In this document: positions 44,916 to 53,117 of the stretch, in pieces | Numbering within the stretch: position 1 is the first letter of the stretch | Layout of the letters: every line of letters begins with the position of its first letter | DNA from: Campylobacterales bacterium | GTDB taxonomy: Bacteria; Campylobacterota; Campylobacteria; Campylobacterales; Sulfurimonadaceae | Reading direction: 5' to 3' | Assembly (NCBI GenBank): GCA_016938735.1 | Contig: JAFGUB010000060.1 | Span: 1-53,117 of the forward strand | Length of the DNA stretch: 53,117 nucleotides | Notes under the pieces: model-generated | What the model saw: the letters and a program-made list of their open reading frames with translations, nothing else | What the model was told of the DNA's origin: nothing | The model's database searches: none | Made by a program: the position numbers and the translations under genes

Positions 44916-45013
44916 TGTTTGGTGAACCTTTATATCATCTCAATCAGAGGATGCAGACGCAACCTGTAGAGGGAAAAGGGTCGTAACCCGCTTCACTTTA
45001 CATGTAATCGTAC

Positions 45014-45076
45014 GATAAGGACGCTTTAGTCGATGGCCAATCAGCTGAGATAGTGTCCTTATCTAAATGCTTTTTT
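45014..45076 (+). ncRNA. Long hairpin followed by T6: attenuator or small RNA candidate
   Basis: GATAAGGAC (45014-45022) pairs with GTCCTTATC (45055-45063) as a perfect nine-base stem. Inside, AGTCGAT and ATCAGCT form a second stem with one mismatch around the loop GGCCA. T6 follows at 45071-45076. On the plus strand this would act as terminator/attenuator ahead of the DUF748 gene, or be the 3' end of a small RNA. It matches no riboswitch class that I recognise. Confidence 0.4.
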
Positions 45077-45185
45077 AACAGGAAAAAATGTAGCAATAGT
45101 GAGAAAAGGGCGTTTCGTCGCCGATTGCGCGGTCGGCATTGTGATCTGTTTTGGTTACAATCTAAATGATAGCGTCCATTAAAAA

Positions 45186-45193
45186 GGGGGGGG
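45186..45193 (+). repeat. G8 homopolymer serving as ribosome binding site
   Basis: Eight G residues precede the DUF748 ATG by three bases (G8-ATT-ATG). Poly-G tracts are classic slippage sites in Campylobacterota. Length change here would alter Shine-Dalgarno strength or spacing, not the reading frame. Confidence 0.7.
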
Positions 45194-45196
45194 ATT

Positions 45197-47971
45197 ATGC
45201 GTCGGATAGTGTTCATAAGTTTGACGATTTATGTCATCGTCGGTTTTGTGGCACTGCCTTTTGCAATCAAGCGTTATGCGCCTGAATGGACTCAGCGCCA
45301 TAACGGCGCGCTCTTGTCGCTCTCTTTTGTGGGATTCAACCCTTTTTCGGGGACGCTCTATCTTGAGGGTGTGGCGCTTGACGACCCGCAGGGTTCAGCG
45401 CTGCTGCGTTTGGAGTCGCTACGGCTAAATCTGGGTATTTGGGCGTTGGCGCGCGGCGAGCTGAAGATTGAGGAGTTATGGCTCAAGGCGCCCAGGCTCT
45501 CTTTGGGTCGGAGCGCGCAGGGGATTTGGAGCGGCGCATTTTTGATCGGCGATCACAACGCAAGTGCGCCAATGCGAGAGGAGGCCCCGCTGCTGCGCAT
45601 CATCGTCGAACAACTCCGGATCGAAAACGGCGCGATCATGCTGGTCGATGCGACGCAGAGGGCGCCGTTTGAGCTTCAGATCACGCCTTTGGATCTTAAA
45701 ATAGAGCAGCTTGATACCTACGCGCACGAAGGAGCGCTGCGGCTGCGTGCGCAGATGCATGACGGCGGCGCAGCGCTGCTGCGCGTCAGGCTCTCCGAAG
45801 GGGTGGGGTATCGGCTTGAGGGGGAAATGACCTATGATTCGGGTCGCTTGTTTACCGGTTGGCGTTATTTGCAAGAGATGCTCGCACTCGAGGTGGCCGA
45901 CGGTGCCCTGCATGCGTACAGCGCTTTTGTTTGGGACAGCGGCGACGCCAACGCAACGCGCCTTTTTGACGCAGCGCTGCGTCTGGAGCATCTACGTATC
46001 AAGCCCAAAAATGCGCCGCATGATCTGTTGCGGCTTGAATCACTGGAACTCTCAGGCATTGAATCCAAGCCCTTGGATCGGTATCTATCGATCAAGCGCA
46101 TAGGGCTTGAGGCACCGGCGCTCTTTGCCAAACGGCTTCAAGACGGCTCGATCGATTGGAGCGGTTATCTGGAGATGCCCCCAAGCGGCGACGCTTCCGC
46201 AAGCTCGGCCACGCCATGGCGCTTGAGCGTGGGGAGGATAGAGGTCATTGATGGGCTTGCGCGTCTTGAGGATGAGAGCGTAACGCCCAAGGCGGAGCTG
46301 CGCATTGATGCCTTTGACTTACATGTAAACGATCTGCACAACGGCGCGAACCGTCCGATCGGCTATGAGACGCGCATGAAGATCAATGAAACGGGCCGTT
46401 TCGAGAGCGCGGGGCGTTTTACTCTGGCTCCTTTGACGCTGGAGGGGGCGGTGCATCTTGACGCTTTGTCGCTGACGATGCTCAACCCCTACATCGCGCC
46501 CTCTGTCGCACTGGTGCTGGATCGGGGTTTTGCGCGTCTGGATGCGAATGTGAGCTACGGGGCTTTTGGGCGTCTTTCGGGGAGGGCGTCGCTGCATGAT
46601 CTGGTGCTCAGTGCCGAGTCGGATCGGCGGCTGATGCTGGCTTTTGATACGCTCAGTGCCGATGATTTTGACCTGAAGCCCGAAGGGATCACGATAGAGA
46701 CGCTGGGGCTGCATGCCCCTTATGCCTATGTGCAGATCGATGAGAACAAGAGCCTCAACTGGAATACGCTGCGCAAATCCGAGGCCGTCGTTTCCGAGGC
46801 CGCTTCCGCCCAAAAGGAGCCTTTTGGCGTTGAGATCGCGCAGTTTCGGTTGAGCGACGCGGCGGTCGATTTCGGCGACGACGCTCTGCCGCTGCGCTTT
46901 CATAGCCACATCAACGAATTTGGCGGCACGCTTTATGGCATCTCCTCGCAGATAGCGCGCGAAACCCGTCTGGAGTTTAACGGCGTCGTCGATCGCTATG
47001 GGATGGTGAAGCTAGGCGGCGGAGTGAACCTTTTTGATCCGCGCGCGTTGAGTGATCTTGAGTTGAGTTTTCGCAACATTGCGCTGGCCAATATGAGCCC
47101 CTATTCGGCCGGATTTGCCGGACGGGTGATCGATGAGGGGAAGCTGGATCTGGATCTGCGCTACAAAATCGTGGAGTCGCAGATGGCGGGAGAGAACCGG
47201 ATTGTCATCAAAAAGATCAAGCTGGGCGATACGATCGACGGGACAACACCGCTGCCGCTTGGGTTGGCGGTGGCGCTGCTTGAAGATCGTGAGGGGGTGA
47301 TCGATATCGATCTGCCGGTCGAGGGAGATATGGACAACCCCCGTTTTCGCTACGGCGCCGTGGTGTGGGGTGCGATCAAAAATCTGATTGTCAAGGCTGC
47401 GAGCGCACCGTTTGCGGTGCTTGGAAGTTTGCTTGGGATCGAAGGCGACGCCCTCAAAGCGGTGACGTTTGAAGCCGGAAGGAGCGCTCTATCGCCGCCG
47501 CAGCGCGAAAAACTTGACGCCCTCTCCAAAGCGCTTTTGCAGCGTCCCAAGCTGGTGCTTGGCATTGGCGGCGGCTATGCGCCCAAAGAGGATGCGCGCT
47601 CACTGCGGCGCTTGAAGTTTGAAGCCCTCTATGCCGAGGCGCTGCGTCAAGGCGCGCAGGCCGATGTTTTAGCGCGGCTCTACGCTACGGCGATGGGCCA
47701 AGAGGCGCTTGAAGCGCTGCGCCGCGCCTATAAACCGGAGGAGGCGCACCTGCTTGATGAACAGATGCGCCAAACGCTGATCGATGCGCAGCCGCTGGGC
47801 GCGGAGGAACTGGAGTATCTTGCGCGCGAGCGCGCACTTGTCGTACGCGACTATCTCATCAAAGAGCGTTCGGTAGCGCCTGCGCAGCTGCTTTTGGAGC
47901 CCAACGGTTTGGCCGGTGCGGATGGTGAGGGGGTGATCGGCGCAGCGCTCAAACTGCACCCGCAGGAGTGA
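45197..47971 (+). CDS. DUF748/AsmA-like envelope protein
   Basis: 924 residues. An N-terminal membrane anchor (IVFISLTIYVIVGFVALPF) is followed by a very long series of beta strands typical of AsmA-like/DUF748 proteins, which span the periplasm and are thought to help phospholipid or envelope traffic. Repeated patterns such as FNPFSGTLYLEGVALDDP, LESLRLNLGIWALARGE and IKKIKLGDTIDGTTPLPLGL fit the family, and the C-terminal 170 residues (FEAGRSALSPPQREKLDALS) form the small alpha/beta end domain. The G8 tract is its ribosome site. The palindrome at 46319 encodes Leu-His-Val. Confidence 0.85.
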   Translation: MRRIVFISLTIYVIVGFVALPFAIKRYAPEWTQRHNGALLSLSFVGFNPFSGTLYLEGVALDDPQGSALLRLESLRLNLGIWALARGELKIEELWLKAPRLSLGRSAQGIWSGAFLIGDHNASAPMREEAPLLRIIVEQLRIENGAIMLVDATQRAPFELQITPLDLKIEQLDTYAHEGALRLRAQMHDGGAALLRVRLSEGVGYRLEGEMTYDSGRLFTGWRYLQEMLALEVADGALHAYSAFVWDSGDANATRLFDAALRLEHLRIKPKNAPHDLLRLESLELSGIESKPLDRYLSIKRIGLEAPALFAKRLQDGSIDWSGYLEMPPSGDASASSATPWRLSVGRIEVIDGLARLEDESVTPKAELRIDAFDLHVNDLHNGANRPIGYETRMKINETGRFESAGRFTLAPLTLEGAVHLDALSLTMLNPYIAPSVALVLDRGFARLDANVSYGAFGRLSGRASLHDLVLSAESDRRLMLAFDTLSADDFDLKPEGITIETLGLHAPYAYVQIDENKSLNWNTLRKSEAVVSEAASAQKEPFGVEIAQFRLSDAAVDFGDDALPLRFHSHINEFGGTLYGISSQIARETRLEFNGVVDRYGMVKLGGGVNLFDPRALSDLELSFRNIALANMSPYSAGFAGRVIDEGKLDLDLRYKIVESQMAGENRIVIKKIKLGDTIDGTTPLPLGLAVALLEDREGVIDIDLPVEGDMDNPRFRYGAVVWGAIKNLIVKAASAPFAVLGSLLGIEGDALKAVTFEAGRSALSPPQREKLDALSKALLQRPKLVLGIGGGYAPKEDARSLRRLKFEALYAEALRQGAQADVLARLYATAMGQEALEALRRAYKPEEAHLLDEQMRQTLIDAQPLGAEELEYLARERALVVRDYLIKERSVAPAQLLLEPNGLAGADGEGVIGAALKLHPQE

Positions 47972-48012
47972 AAAGAGTATAATGACGTTTTTCTTACATG
48001 TAAGGAGTGCTT

Positions 48013-49050
48013 ATGCCTTTCTCTCCGGCCAAACGCAAAGATACCTTTAGCGGTATCGTTTTTGTGGCCATTATCGCCGCTGCCGCGACGTGGATCGCCG
48101 CGCTCGCGCCCGTTGCCAAACTGGGCATCTCCCCGCTGGTGGTGGGGATCGTCATCGGGATTTTTTATGCCAACACCCTGCACAACCGCTTTCCCGCCGC
48201 ATGGGAGGGGGGAATTACCTTTTCGGCCAAGAAGATTTTGCGCTTCGCCATCGTTTTTTACGGTTTTCGTATCACCTTTACCCAGATTGCCGAAGTGGGC
48301 ATCGATGGCTTTTTGGTTTCGCTCATCATGCTGGCTTCTACGTTTCTGATCGGCACCTGGGCGGGGCAGAAGCTCTTCGGGCTGGATCGTGACACCTCCA
48401 TGCTCAACGCTTCGGGCGCTTCGGTCTGCGGCGCGGCGGCGGTACTTGCAACCGAGCCGGTGCTTAAAGCCGAGGAGCACAAGGCGGCGATTGCCGTATC
48501 GATGGTGGTGCTCTTTGGCACGATTGCGATGTTTTTGTACCCCGCCCTTTACGGCGCAGGGGTTTTTGATATGAGCGAGCGGGAGTTCGGTATTTACGTC
48601 GGCGGCACGATTCATGAGGTGGCGCAGGTGGTGGCCGTGGGCGGCGCGTTTGGCACCGAAGCGAGCGACGCGGCGGTGATCGTGAAGATGACGCGGGTGA
48701 TTCTGATCGCGCCGATGCTCATTTTACTGGGCATCTACCTCTCGTTTGCGGCGCGGCGCAGCGGCGGCGATAGCGGACCGATCAAGTTGGTGATCCCGTG
48801 GTTTGCGGTCTATTTTGTGGGCGTTGCGGGGTTTAATACCTTGCAGATCGTTCCGCCATTAGCGGTAGAGTGGATCAACGAAATCGACACTTTCTTGCTT
48901 ACCATGGCGATGACGGCACTGGGCATGGGGACACGCTTTGCCAAGTTCAAGGGACTGGGGCTTGCGCCCGTCTATGCGGCGGGGGTGATGTTTTTGTGGC
49001 TGATGATTGGCGGGTACTTCATCACCAAGTGGGTTGTGGCTGCTTTTTAA
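48013..49050 (+). CDS. YeiH/UPF0324 family membrane transporter
   Basis: 345 residues, around ten membrane helices, the YeiH family (annotated as putative sulphate exporter, unproven). Typical pieces: LGISPLVVGIVIGIFYANTL, LRFAIVFYGFRITFTQIAEV, LNASGASVCGAAAVLATEPV and VGGTIHEVAQVVAVGGAFG. I chose the ATG at 48013 over an in-frame GTG at 48007, because AAGGAG at 48002-48007 is then five bases away; this ribosome site is the right half of a TTACATGTAA (47994-48003) plus GGAG. Confidence 0.9.
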   Translation: MPFSPAKRKDTFSGIVFVAIIAAAATWIAALAPVAKLGISPLVVGIVIGIFYANTLHNRFPAAWEGGITFSAKKILRFAIVFYGFRITFTQIAEVGIDGFLVSLIMLASTFLIGTWAGQKLFGLDRDTSMLNASGASVCGAAAVLATEPVLKAEEHKAAIAVSMVVLFGTIAMFLYPALYGAGVFDMSEREFGIYVGGTIHEVAQVVAVGGAFGTEASDAAVIVKMTRVILIAPMLILLGIYLSFAARRSGGDSGPIKLVIPWFAVYFVGVAGFNTLQIVPPLAVEWINEIDTFLLTMAMTALGMGTRFAKFKGLGLAPVYAAGVMFLWLMIGGYFITKWVVAAF

Positions 49051-49063
49051 GCTCAAAACGTGT

Positions 49064-49069
49064 TACAAT
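49064..49069 (+). promoter_or_regulatory. -10 element of the MBL phosphodiesterase gene, possible leaderless mRNA
   Basis: TACAAT ends five bases before the ATG at 49075 and no ribosome site is present, so the transcript may begin at the start codon, as proposed above for dnaG. Confidence 0.4.
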
Positions 49070-49074
49070 CTGGG

Positions 49075-49842
49075 ATGATTCATGTTTTAGGTGCGCAGGG
49101 CAGCGTCTCTCCCGAGGGGCGTAGCAGCTCTTTTTTACTCTCTCCCACGCTGGCGATCGATGCCGGTAATCTACTCTCTCCGCTGGGCGCTTCTTGTGTG
49201 GCGTTAAACAATATTTTCTTGACGCACTCCCATTTTGATCATATTGCTGATTTGCCCTTTTTGCTGAGCAGTTATTTCGAGTTGCGTACCCAAACGCTGC
49301 GCGTTCATGCGCTGCCCGAGACGATCAGTGCTTTGCAAAAACACATTTTTAACGATCTCATCTGGCCGGACTTTACCAAAATCAATCTCTTTAGCGGCGT
49401 GCCTGCACTGGCGTATGTGCCGCTGGCGTATGGCGAGCGCGTAGCGATCGGCGGGGTCGAACTGACGCCGGTGCGTGCGCGCCATCTGGTGCCGACCTGC
49501 GGCTATCTGATCGGGATGCAGGGGCGCTACGCGCTGCTTAGCGGCGACACCTACCTCAACCCGGATCTGATCGATCTGCTCAATACCGATACGCGGATCG
49601 GCACCTTGATCATCGATGTTTCGTTTGTATCATCGGAGGCGCAGCTCGCACTTGAGAGTATGCATCTCACCCCGCAACTGCTGCGCACGATGCTTGAGCC
49701 CCTGCGCCGCGACGATCTGCTGATCTATACTTACCATCAGAAGCCGGAGCATCACCGCCTTATCGATGAGGAGCTGCGCGCACTCGGTTTTTTTCAAAAC
49801 GGTGGCAGACAGCTTGGCGACGGCGAGCACTTCTCTTTTTAG
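49075..49842 (+). CDS. Metallo-beta-lactamase-fold hydrolase, class II cyclic-nucleotide phosphodiesterase type
   Basis: 255 residues from the ATG at 49075 (a GTG five codons upstream is the alternative). The metal motif THSHFDHIADLPFLLSSYFE (H-x-H-x-D-H) and the start IHVLGAQGSVSPEGRSSSFLL match class II 3',5'-cyclic-nucleotide phosphodiesterases; a further ligand is in ALLSGDTYLNPD and the final His in YTYHQKPEHH. It may cleave cAMP/cGMP or another phosphodiester; the family assignment is by pattern. Its 3' end overlaps yifB (convergent, four bases). Confidence 0.8.
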   Translation: MIHVLGAQGSVSPEGRSSSFLLSPTLAIDAGNLLSPLGASCVALNNIFLTHSHFDHIADLPFLLSSYFELRTQTLRVHALPETISALQKHIFNDLIWPDFTKINLFSGVPALAYVPLAYGERVAIGGVELTPVRARHLVPTCGYLIGMQGRYALLSGDTYLNPDLIDLLNTDTRIGTLIIDVSFVSSEAQLALESMHLTPQLLRTMLEPLRRDDLLIYTYHQKPEHHRLIDEELRALGFFQNGGRQLGDGEHFSF

Positions 49843-51344
49843 CGTCTTCGGAAGCTGAGCGCTTCGAGCAGGTGGGTTTTTTCGATCTGCTCGGCGCCGC
49901 TTAGATCGGCGATCGTTCGGGCGACTTTGCGGATTTTGTTGCGGGCGCGAAACGAGAGGCCGAAGCGCTCCGTGGCCTGATCGAGCAAGGCGCCGGCTTG
50001 CGGGCTTGGCAGGCAATAGCGTTCGATGTCGGCTTCGTCAAGCCGACCGTTGGGCAGACTCTGTCCGCGCTCAATTTGGCGCACAAACGCGCTGATGACT
50101 TGGTCGTGCAGGCTGCGTGAGTCAAAGGTGGATTTTTGCTGTGCATCCACGCTTTGCATCTGGATATACAGGTCGATACGGTCCAAAAATGGCTCAGAGA
50201 GGCGGTTGCGGTAGCGCTCTATTTCGAGGTCGCTGCAGCGGCAGGTGTGGTGGGTGCTCAGCAGATGGCCGCAAGGGCAGGGGTTCATGGCCGCGACGAA
50301 GAGAAAATCGGTGGCATACTCGATCTTGCTGTTGACGCGCGAGATGCGGATGCGTCGATCTTCGAGCGGTTCACGCAGGGCTTCAAGGACGTTCTTACCA
50401 AAGTGCGGGAGTTCGTCAAAAAAGAGCAGCCCGAGGTGAGCCAAGCCTACTTCGCCGATGCGCGCGGAGCTGCTGCCGCCGCCGAAGATACTTGAGGCGG
50501 TGGAGCTGTGATGCGGCGATCTAAAGGGGCGTAGCGCATTAAAAGCGGGCGTTTTGCCCTCAAAACTATCCAGCTTGGCGATGTCGAGAATATCGCGCCG
50601 ACTCAGTGGGGCCATAATGTAGCGCAGGCGCTTGGCGATCATCGATTTGCCACATCCGGGACTTCCTTCTAGCAGCAGATTGTGCATCCCGGCAGCGGCT
50701 ATGAGCGCGGCGCGTTTGGCCAGCTCCTGACCGCGTACTTCGGCAAAATCGAGCGGATAGTCACGGCGAAAATAGTAGGTTTCACCCTTTACATGTAAGC
50801 ACTCCGCATCGATAGCGCTCTCTGCGGTCACGGCAGCTTCCAGCTCCCCTTTGAGCAGCGCGGTTGCCTCTTGCAGATGGGAGACGCCGATAAAGCGAAT
50901 ATCGGGAATATTGCGCAGTTTTTCCAAGCTTTGGGTCGGGACGATGGCTTCGTGCAGGAGGCATTGATTGGCCAGCGAGAGGATCAGGGCAAAGAGCAGG
51001 GCATTCTCCTTGACGCTGCCGTCAAGCCCCAATTCGCCGAAGATAAAATGCCCGCGTAGATCGACGTTGTGATCCCACAGTGCGATAAGCAGCGCGATGC
51101 CGAGGTCGAAATGACTCCCCTCTTTTTTGAGCTCCGAGGGCGATAGATTGACGGTGATGCGTTTGGGCGGGAAGGTGAAGCCGCCGGTGAGCAGCGCGGA
51201 TTTGACCCGCTCTTTGCTCTCGCTGATGGCCTGAGAGGCGATGCCGACGATCTGAAAGCTGGGCAGCCCTTTGGTCATGGTGGCTTCGACGCTGACAACC
51301 TTGGCTTCGAGCCCTTCAAAGGTGGCGCAGTTGATCTGTTTCAT
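49839..51344 (-). CDS. YifB/ComM-type Mg-chelatase-like AAA+ ATPase
   Basis: 501 residues. An N-terminal LonC-like fold (MTKGLPSFQIVGIASQAI, SPSELKKEGSHFDLGIALLI) is followed by an AAA+ core with Walker A LLEGSPGCGKSMIAKRL, PFRSPHHSSTASSIFGGG, LLFFDELPHFGKNVLEAL and a cysteine-rich zinc site (NPCPCGHLLSTHHTCRCSDL). ComM-type proteins are hexameric helicases that speed branch migration during natural transformation. The presence of such a gene fits a competent species. The palindrome at 50789 encodes Leu-His-Val. Confidence 0.95.
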   Translation of the reverse strand: MKQINCATFEGLEAKVVSVEATMTKGLPSFQIVGIASQAISESKERVKSALLTGGFTFPPKRITVNLSPSELKKEGSHFDLGIALLIALWDHNVDLRGHFIFGELGLDGSVKENALLFALILSLANQCLLHEAIVPTQSLEKLRNIPDIRFIGVSHLQEATALLKGELEAAVTAESAIDAECLHVKGETYYFRRDYPLDFAEVRGQELAKRAALIAAAGMHNLLLEGSPGCGKSMIAKRLRYIMAPLSRRDILDIAKLDSFEGKTPAFNALRPFRSPHHSSTASSIFGGGSSSARIGEVGLAHLGLLFFDELPHFGKNVLEALREPLEDRRIRISRVNSKIEYATDFLFVAAMNPCPCGHLLSTHHTCRCSDLEIERYRNRLSEPFLDRIDLYIQMQSVDAQQKSTFDSRSLHDQVISAFVRQIERGQSLPNGRLDEADIERYCLPSPQAGALLDQATERFGLSFRARNKIRKVARTIADLSGAEQIEKTHLLEALSFRRR

Positions 51345-51359
51345 ACGCGCATCATACCA

Positions 51360-52289
51360 TCAAGCACGGCGCAGTACAAGAAAGATGAAAAAAGGTGTAC
51401 CGACAAGGGCGGTGATGATCCCCACGCTCACCTCTCCCGAAGCGCCCGAGAGGGCTCTGGCCAGCGCGTCGGCGGCGGTGAGAAAGATGCCGCCTAGTAG
51501 TGCGGTAGGGACAATCAGCCGATCAACGCTGCGGCGATAGAGAAAACGCACCACATGCGGTACCACCAGCCCCACAAAGCCGATAGGCCCCGCGATGCTA
51601 ATAAGCGCGGCGACCGCGAAGGAGACCAGCAGCAGCAGCACGGTTTCGGTTCGCTTTACATGTAAGCCCCGCAGGGTGGCGCTTTGCGCACCCAGCGAGA
51701 GCAGGGCGAGGCGGTGACGCCACAGCCACGCCCAAAAGAGCAGCGCCGACGCGGCGGCGGCGATGATCCATAGTGCGCCTGAAGCATCGGCGGCGAGCGA
51801 ACCCATGGTGTAGCGCAGCAGGCTGTAGGCTTGAAGGGCGTCGGCAAAGTGGTAAAAAACCATCAGCGCCGCGCCGTAAAAGAGTGAAAGCGCGATGCCC
51901 ATCAGCAGCAGGGCTTCGGCGCTGCGCAGTCGGCTAGAGAGCAGCAAGAGCAGCAGCACCGATGAGGCGGCGGAGGCAAACCCCAAGGCCACGGCGCTGA
52001 TGCCCAGCGCCATCGCTGCCGCGCTGCCCAGCGTCGCGGCGCCCGATACGCCCAGCGTGTAGGGGGTCATCAGCGCATTGCGAAAAATCGTCTGAAAAAT
52101 CAATCCGCCTAAAGCAAGAATCATCCCCCCAAAAAAACCCAGCGCTACGCGTGGCAGCCGCAGCTCCCACCAGATGCGCCCTTCGATACTGGAAGGAGTA
52201 AGCAGCGCGTCGAGTGGCAGCGCGACACTGCCTATAAAAGGGGCGCCTAGCAATACCAAGAGCGAGAGTAAGAGGAGGGCTTTAGTCAT
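51360..52289 (-). CDS. FecCD/BtuC-family ABC transporter permease
   Basis: 309 residues with nine to ten membrane helices. Family segments: LRLPRVALGFFGGMILALGG, SLLRYTMGSLA, AGPIGFVGLVVPHVVRFLYR and LPTA-like VPTALLGGIFLTAADALA. It imports iron-siderophore, haem or cobalamin with the next gene's ATPase. The start overlaps the ATPase stop by eight bases. The palindrome at 51656 encodes Leu-His-Val. Substrate cannot be told; no cobalamin riboswitch is seen. Confidence 0.92.
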   Translation of the reverse strand: MTKALLLLSLLVLLGAPFIGSVALPLDALLTPSSIEGRIWWELRLPRVALGFFGGMILALGGLIFQTIFRNALMTPYTLGVSGAATLGSAAAMALGISAVALGFASAASSVLLLLLLSSRLRSAEALLLMGIALSLFYGAALMVFYHFADALQAYSLLRYTMGSLAADASGALWIIAAAASALLFWAWLWRHRLALLSLGAQSATLRGLHVKRTETVLLLLVSFAVAALISIAGPIGFVGLVVPHVVRFLYRRSVDRLIVPTALLGGIFLTAADALARALSGASGEVSVGIITALVGTPFFIFLVLRRA

Positions 52290-53025
52290 AACGGATGCTT
52301 ACATGTAAGGGGATAAGATCAAAAGGGGCGCCATAAAGTCGCTCCAGCGTCTGCGCCTCAAAGAGCTCTGCGCCCTTTGCAAAATAGTGCATGACCCCTC
52401 CGCCTAAAAAGAGGATCGGATCGCCTAGAATGCGGGCGAGTTGCAGGTCGTGCGTGATGAGCAGGGTGTGATGATCGGCTTTTAGGCTCTGAAAATGGCG
52501 CACGAATTGGCGTGCGTGCAGGGGGTCGAGGTGCGCCGTGGGTTCGTCAAAAACCAGCATACGGCTGCGCTGCATCATGGCTTGGGCCGTCATGACCAGT
52601 TGCGCTTCGCCGCTGCTAAGCGTGCCTAGCGTCTGATCTGAGAGATGCGCGATGCCGGTTTGACGCATCACCTCACCGGCGCGTGCATGTTCAAGGGCAT
52701 CAAATCCGCGCCACCGATCGGCCTGTGCGAAGGCACCGAGCAACACAAACTCCGACACGCGCAAATGGGCGTCATAGTGCTCCAGCCTAGGCGGCACATA
52801 AGCCAACAGTGCCGCGCGTTCATGGGGCGATAGGGTGCTAAGAGGCCGGTTGTCGCACGCGATGTGCCCTTCATAAGGGGCAAGGCCGCAGAGCATTTTG
52901 GCCAGCGTGCTTTTGCCTGCGCCGTTGGGCCCGATGAGGATGAGGTGCTGCGGCAGATCAAGCGAAATCGGCCCAAAAAGCGTGCGTCCCGCAAAGCGAC
53001 ACACGAGCGCGTCAAGCCTAATCAC
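52282..53025 (-). CDS. ABC transporter ATP-binding protein, BtuD/FecE type
   Basis: 247 residues from GTG at 53025, which has AAAGG six bases upstream; an ATG at 53055 would add a Lys/Arg-rich stretch unusual for the family. Walker A is LIGPNGAGKSTLAKML, the signature TLSSGEAQLV, and Walker B RMLVFDEPTAHLDPL; the switch His is in LLITHDLQLA. It powers the adjoining permease. The GTG lies inside the end of a 17-codon frame (53018-53071). The palindrome at 52299 encodes Leu-His-Val. Confidence 0.92.
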   Translation of the reverse strand: MIRLDALVCRFAGRTLFGPISLDLPQHLILIGPNGAGKSTLAKMLCGLAPYEGHIACDNRPLSTLSPHERAALLAYVPPRLEHYDAHLRVSEFVLLGAFAQADRWRGFDALEHARAGEVMRQTGIAHLSDQTLGTLSSGEAQLVMTAQAMMQRSRMLVFDEPTAHLDPLHARQFVRHFQSLKADHHTLLITHDLQLARILGDPILFLGGGVMHYFAKGAELFEAQTLERLYGAPFDLIPLHVSIRYD

Positions 53026-53071
53026 GCAGCGCCTTTTCTTTTTGCGTAGTTTCATCTCTTTTGGGGATCAT
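53018..53071 (-). CDS. 17-codon frame overlapping the ABC ATPase start
   Basis: ATG at 53071 is seven bases after AAGGA, a ribosome site made from the end of the palindrome at 53082-53091. The frame encodes MIPKRDETTQKEKALRD and stops at TAG inside the ATPase start region (GTGATTAG). It could be a leader peptide that couples translation to the ATPase, or chance. Confidence 0.3.
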   Translation of the reverse strand: MIPKRDETTQKEKALRD

Positions 53072-53117
53072 TGCATATTCCTTACATGTAGGCTTTCATG
53101 GGTATTCCCAACGGGGA
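53072..53117 (-). other. Window edge; possible end of an upstream gene
   Basis: An open minus-strand frame enters at 53117 and ends SPLGIPMKAYM at the TAA inside the palindrome 53082-53091 (read as Tyr-Met-stop). Eleven codons are too few to name a gene. Confidence 0.25.

Larger units (their letters stand above)
44916..45196. other. 281-bp divergent intergenic region
   Basis: It separates the LamG gene (leftward) from the DUF748 gene (rightward). It holds a TTACATGTAA (44998-45007), a long hairpin with T6 (45014-45076), a -10-like TACAAT about 30 bases before the DUF748 start, and a G8 tract at 45186-45193. Confidence 0.7.

Overview
The window looks like chromosomal DNA around the replication origin of a free-living Campylobacterota (epsilonproteobacterial) bacterium of the Sulfuricurvum/Sulfurimonas kind. 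The evidence is the leftward order dnaA-dnaN-gyrB-queF with ruvC divergent from dnaA, DnaA boxes of the TTATTCACA type, a TlpD-like soluble chemoreceptor with a zinc-binding CZB tail, and abundant c-di-GMP, two-component and chemotaxis genes. This placement is inferred from gene content and order. Most of the window has balanced to GC-rich base use. The first kilobase and the restriction-modification block (about 2.4-5.1 kb) are clearly AT-rich and look acquired.

Layout. 1-1390: AT-rich segment with two small coupled secreted proteins, enclosed by inverted copies of a REP-like repeat. 1.4-2.4 kb: thioredoxin plus Crp/Fnr regulator. 2.5-5.1 kb: EcoRII/Dcm-type restriction-modification pair, tail to tail. 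5.2-9.9 kb: Hsp20, DoxX, 2-hydroxyacid dehydrogenase, a 7TM diguanylate cyclase and PurT. 9.9-13.4 kb: sensory operon of chemoreceptor, response regulator and PAS histidine kinase, in which the chemoreceptor carries an in-frame amber codon. 13.5-17.1 kb: rpsU, dnaG, a PP-loop tRNA-thiolation-type enzyme, a GGDEF-like small protein and tRNA-Ala(GGC). 17.1-22.4 kb: glucokinase, a GH15/phosphorylase-kinase-like giant protein, a cupin and a NUDT14-like UDP-sugar hydrolase, a small alpha-glucan/UDP-sugar neighbourhood. 22.5-27.2 kb: DUF3108 protein, small membrane proteins, PhoB/PhoR-like pair and CCA-type nucleotidyltransferase. 27.2-36.2 kb: origin region (queF, degenerate GGDEF-EAL, gyrB, dnaN, dnaA, ruvC, RluA) with a bipartite oriC and two parS-like sites. 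36.3-43.4 kb: purB, nrdA, LMW phosphatase, Pcm, nitrilase-family enzyme and nrdB. 43.5-53.1 kb: LamG secreted protein, DUF748/AsmA-like giant, YeiH family transporter, MBL phosphodiesterase, ComM/YifB, and a BtuCD/FecCD-type ABC importer cut by the window end.

The most striking signal is not a gene. The palindrome TTACATGTAA is scattered through the whole window: I count 38 copies of the core TACATGTA, 26 of them the full 10-mer, against fewer than one expected for the 8-mer. Sites occur about every 1.4 kb, in genes (read almost always as Leu-His-Val or Thr-Cys) and, far more densely, between genes, where several form part of a Shine-Dalgarno sequence. It behaves like the HIP1 palindrome of cyanobacteria, and I know of no description of it in Campylobacterota.

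Other points to check: the amber codon in the chemoreceptor; a G8 tract serving as ribosome binding site of the DUF748 gene; a probable CTG/ATT start for RluA; three tiny genes (52, 41 and 17 codons) that normal length cut-offs miss; and a long hairpin followed by T6 at 45.0 kb.
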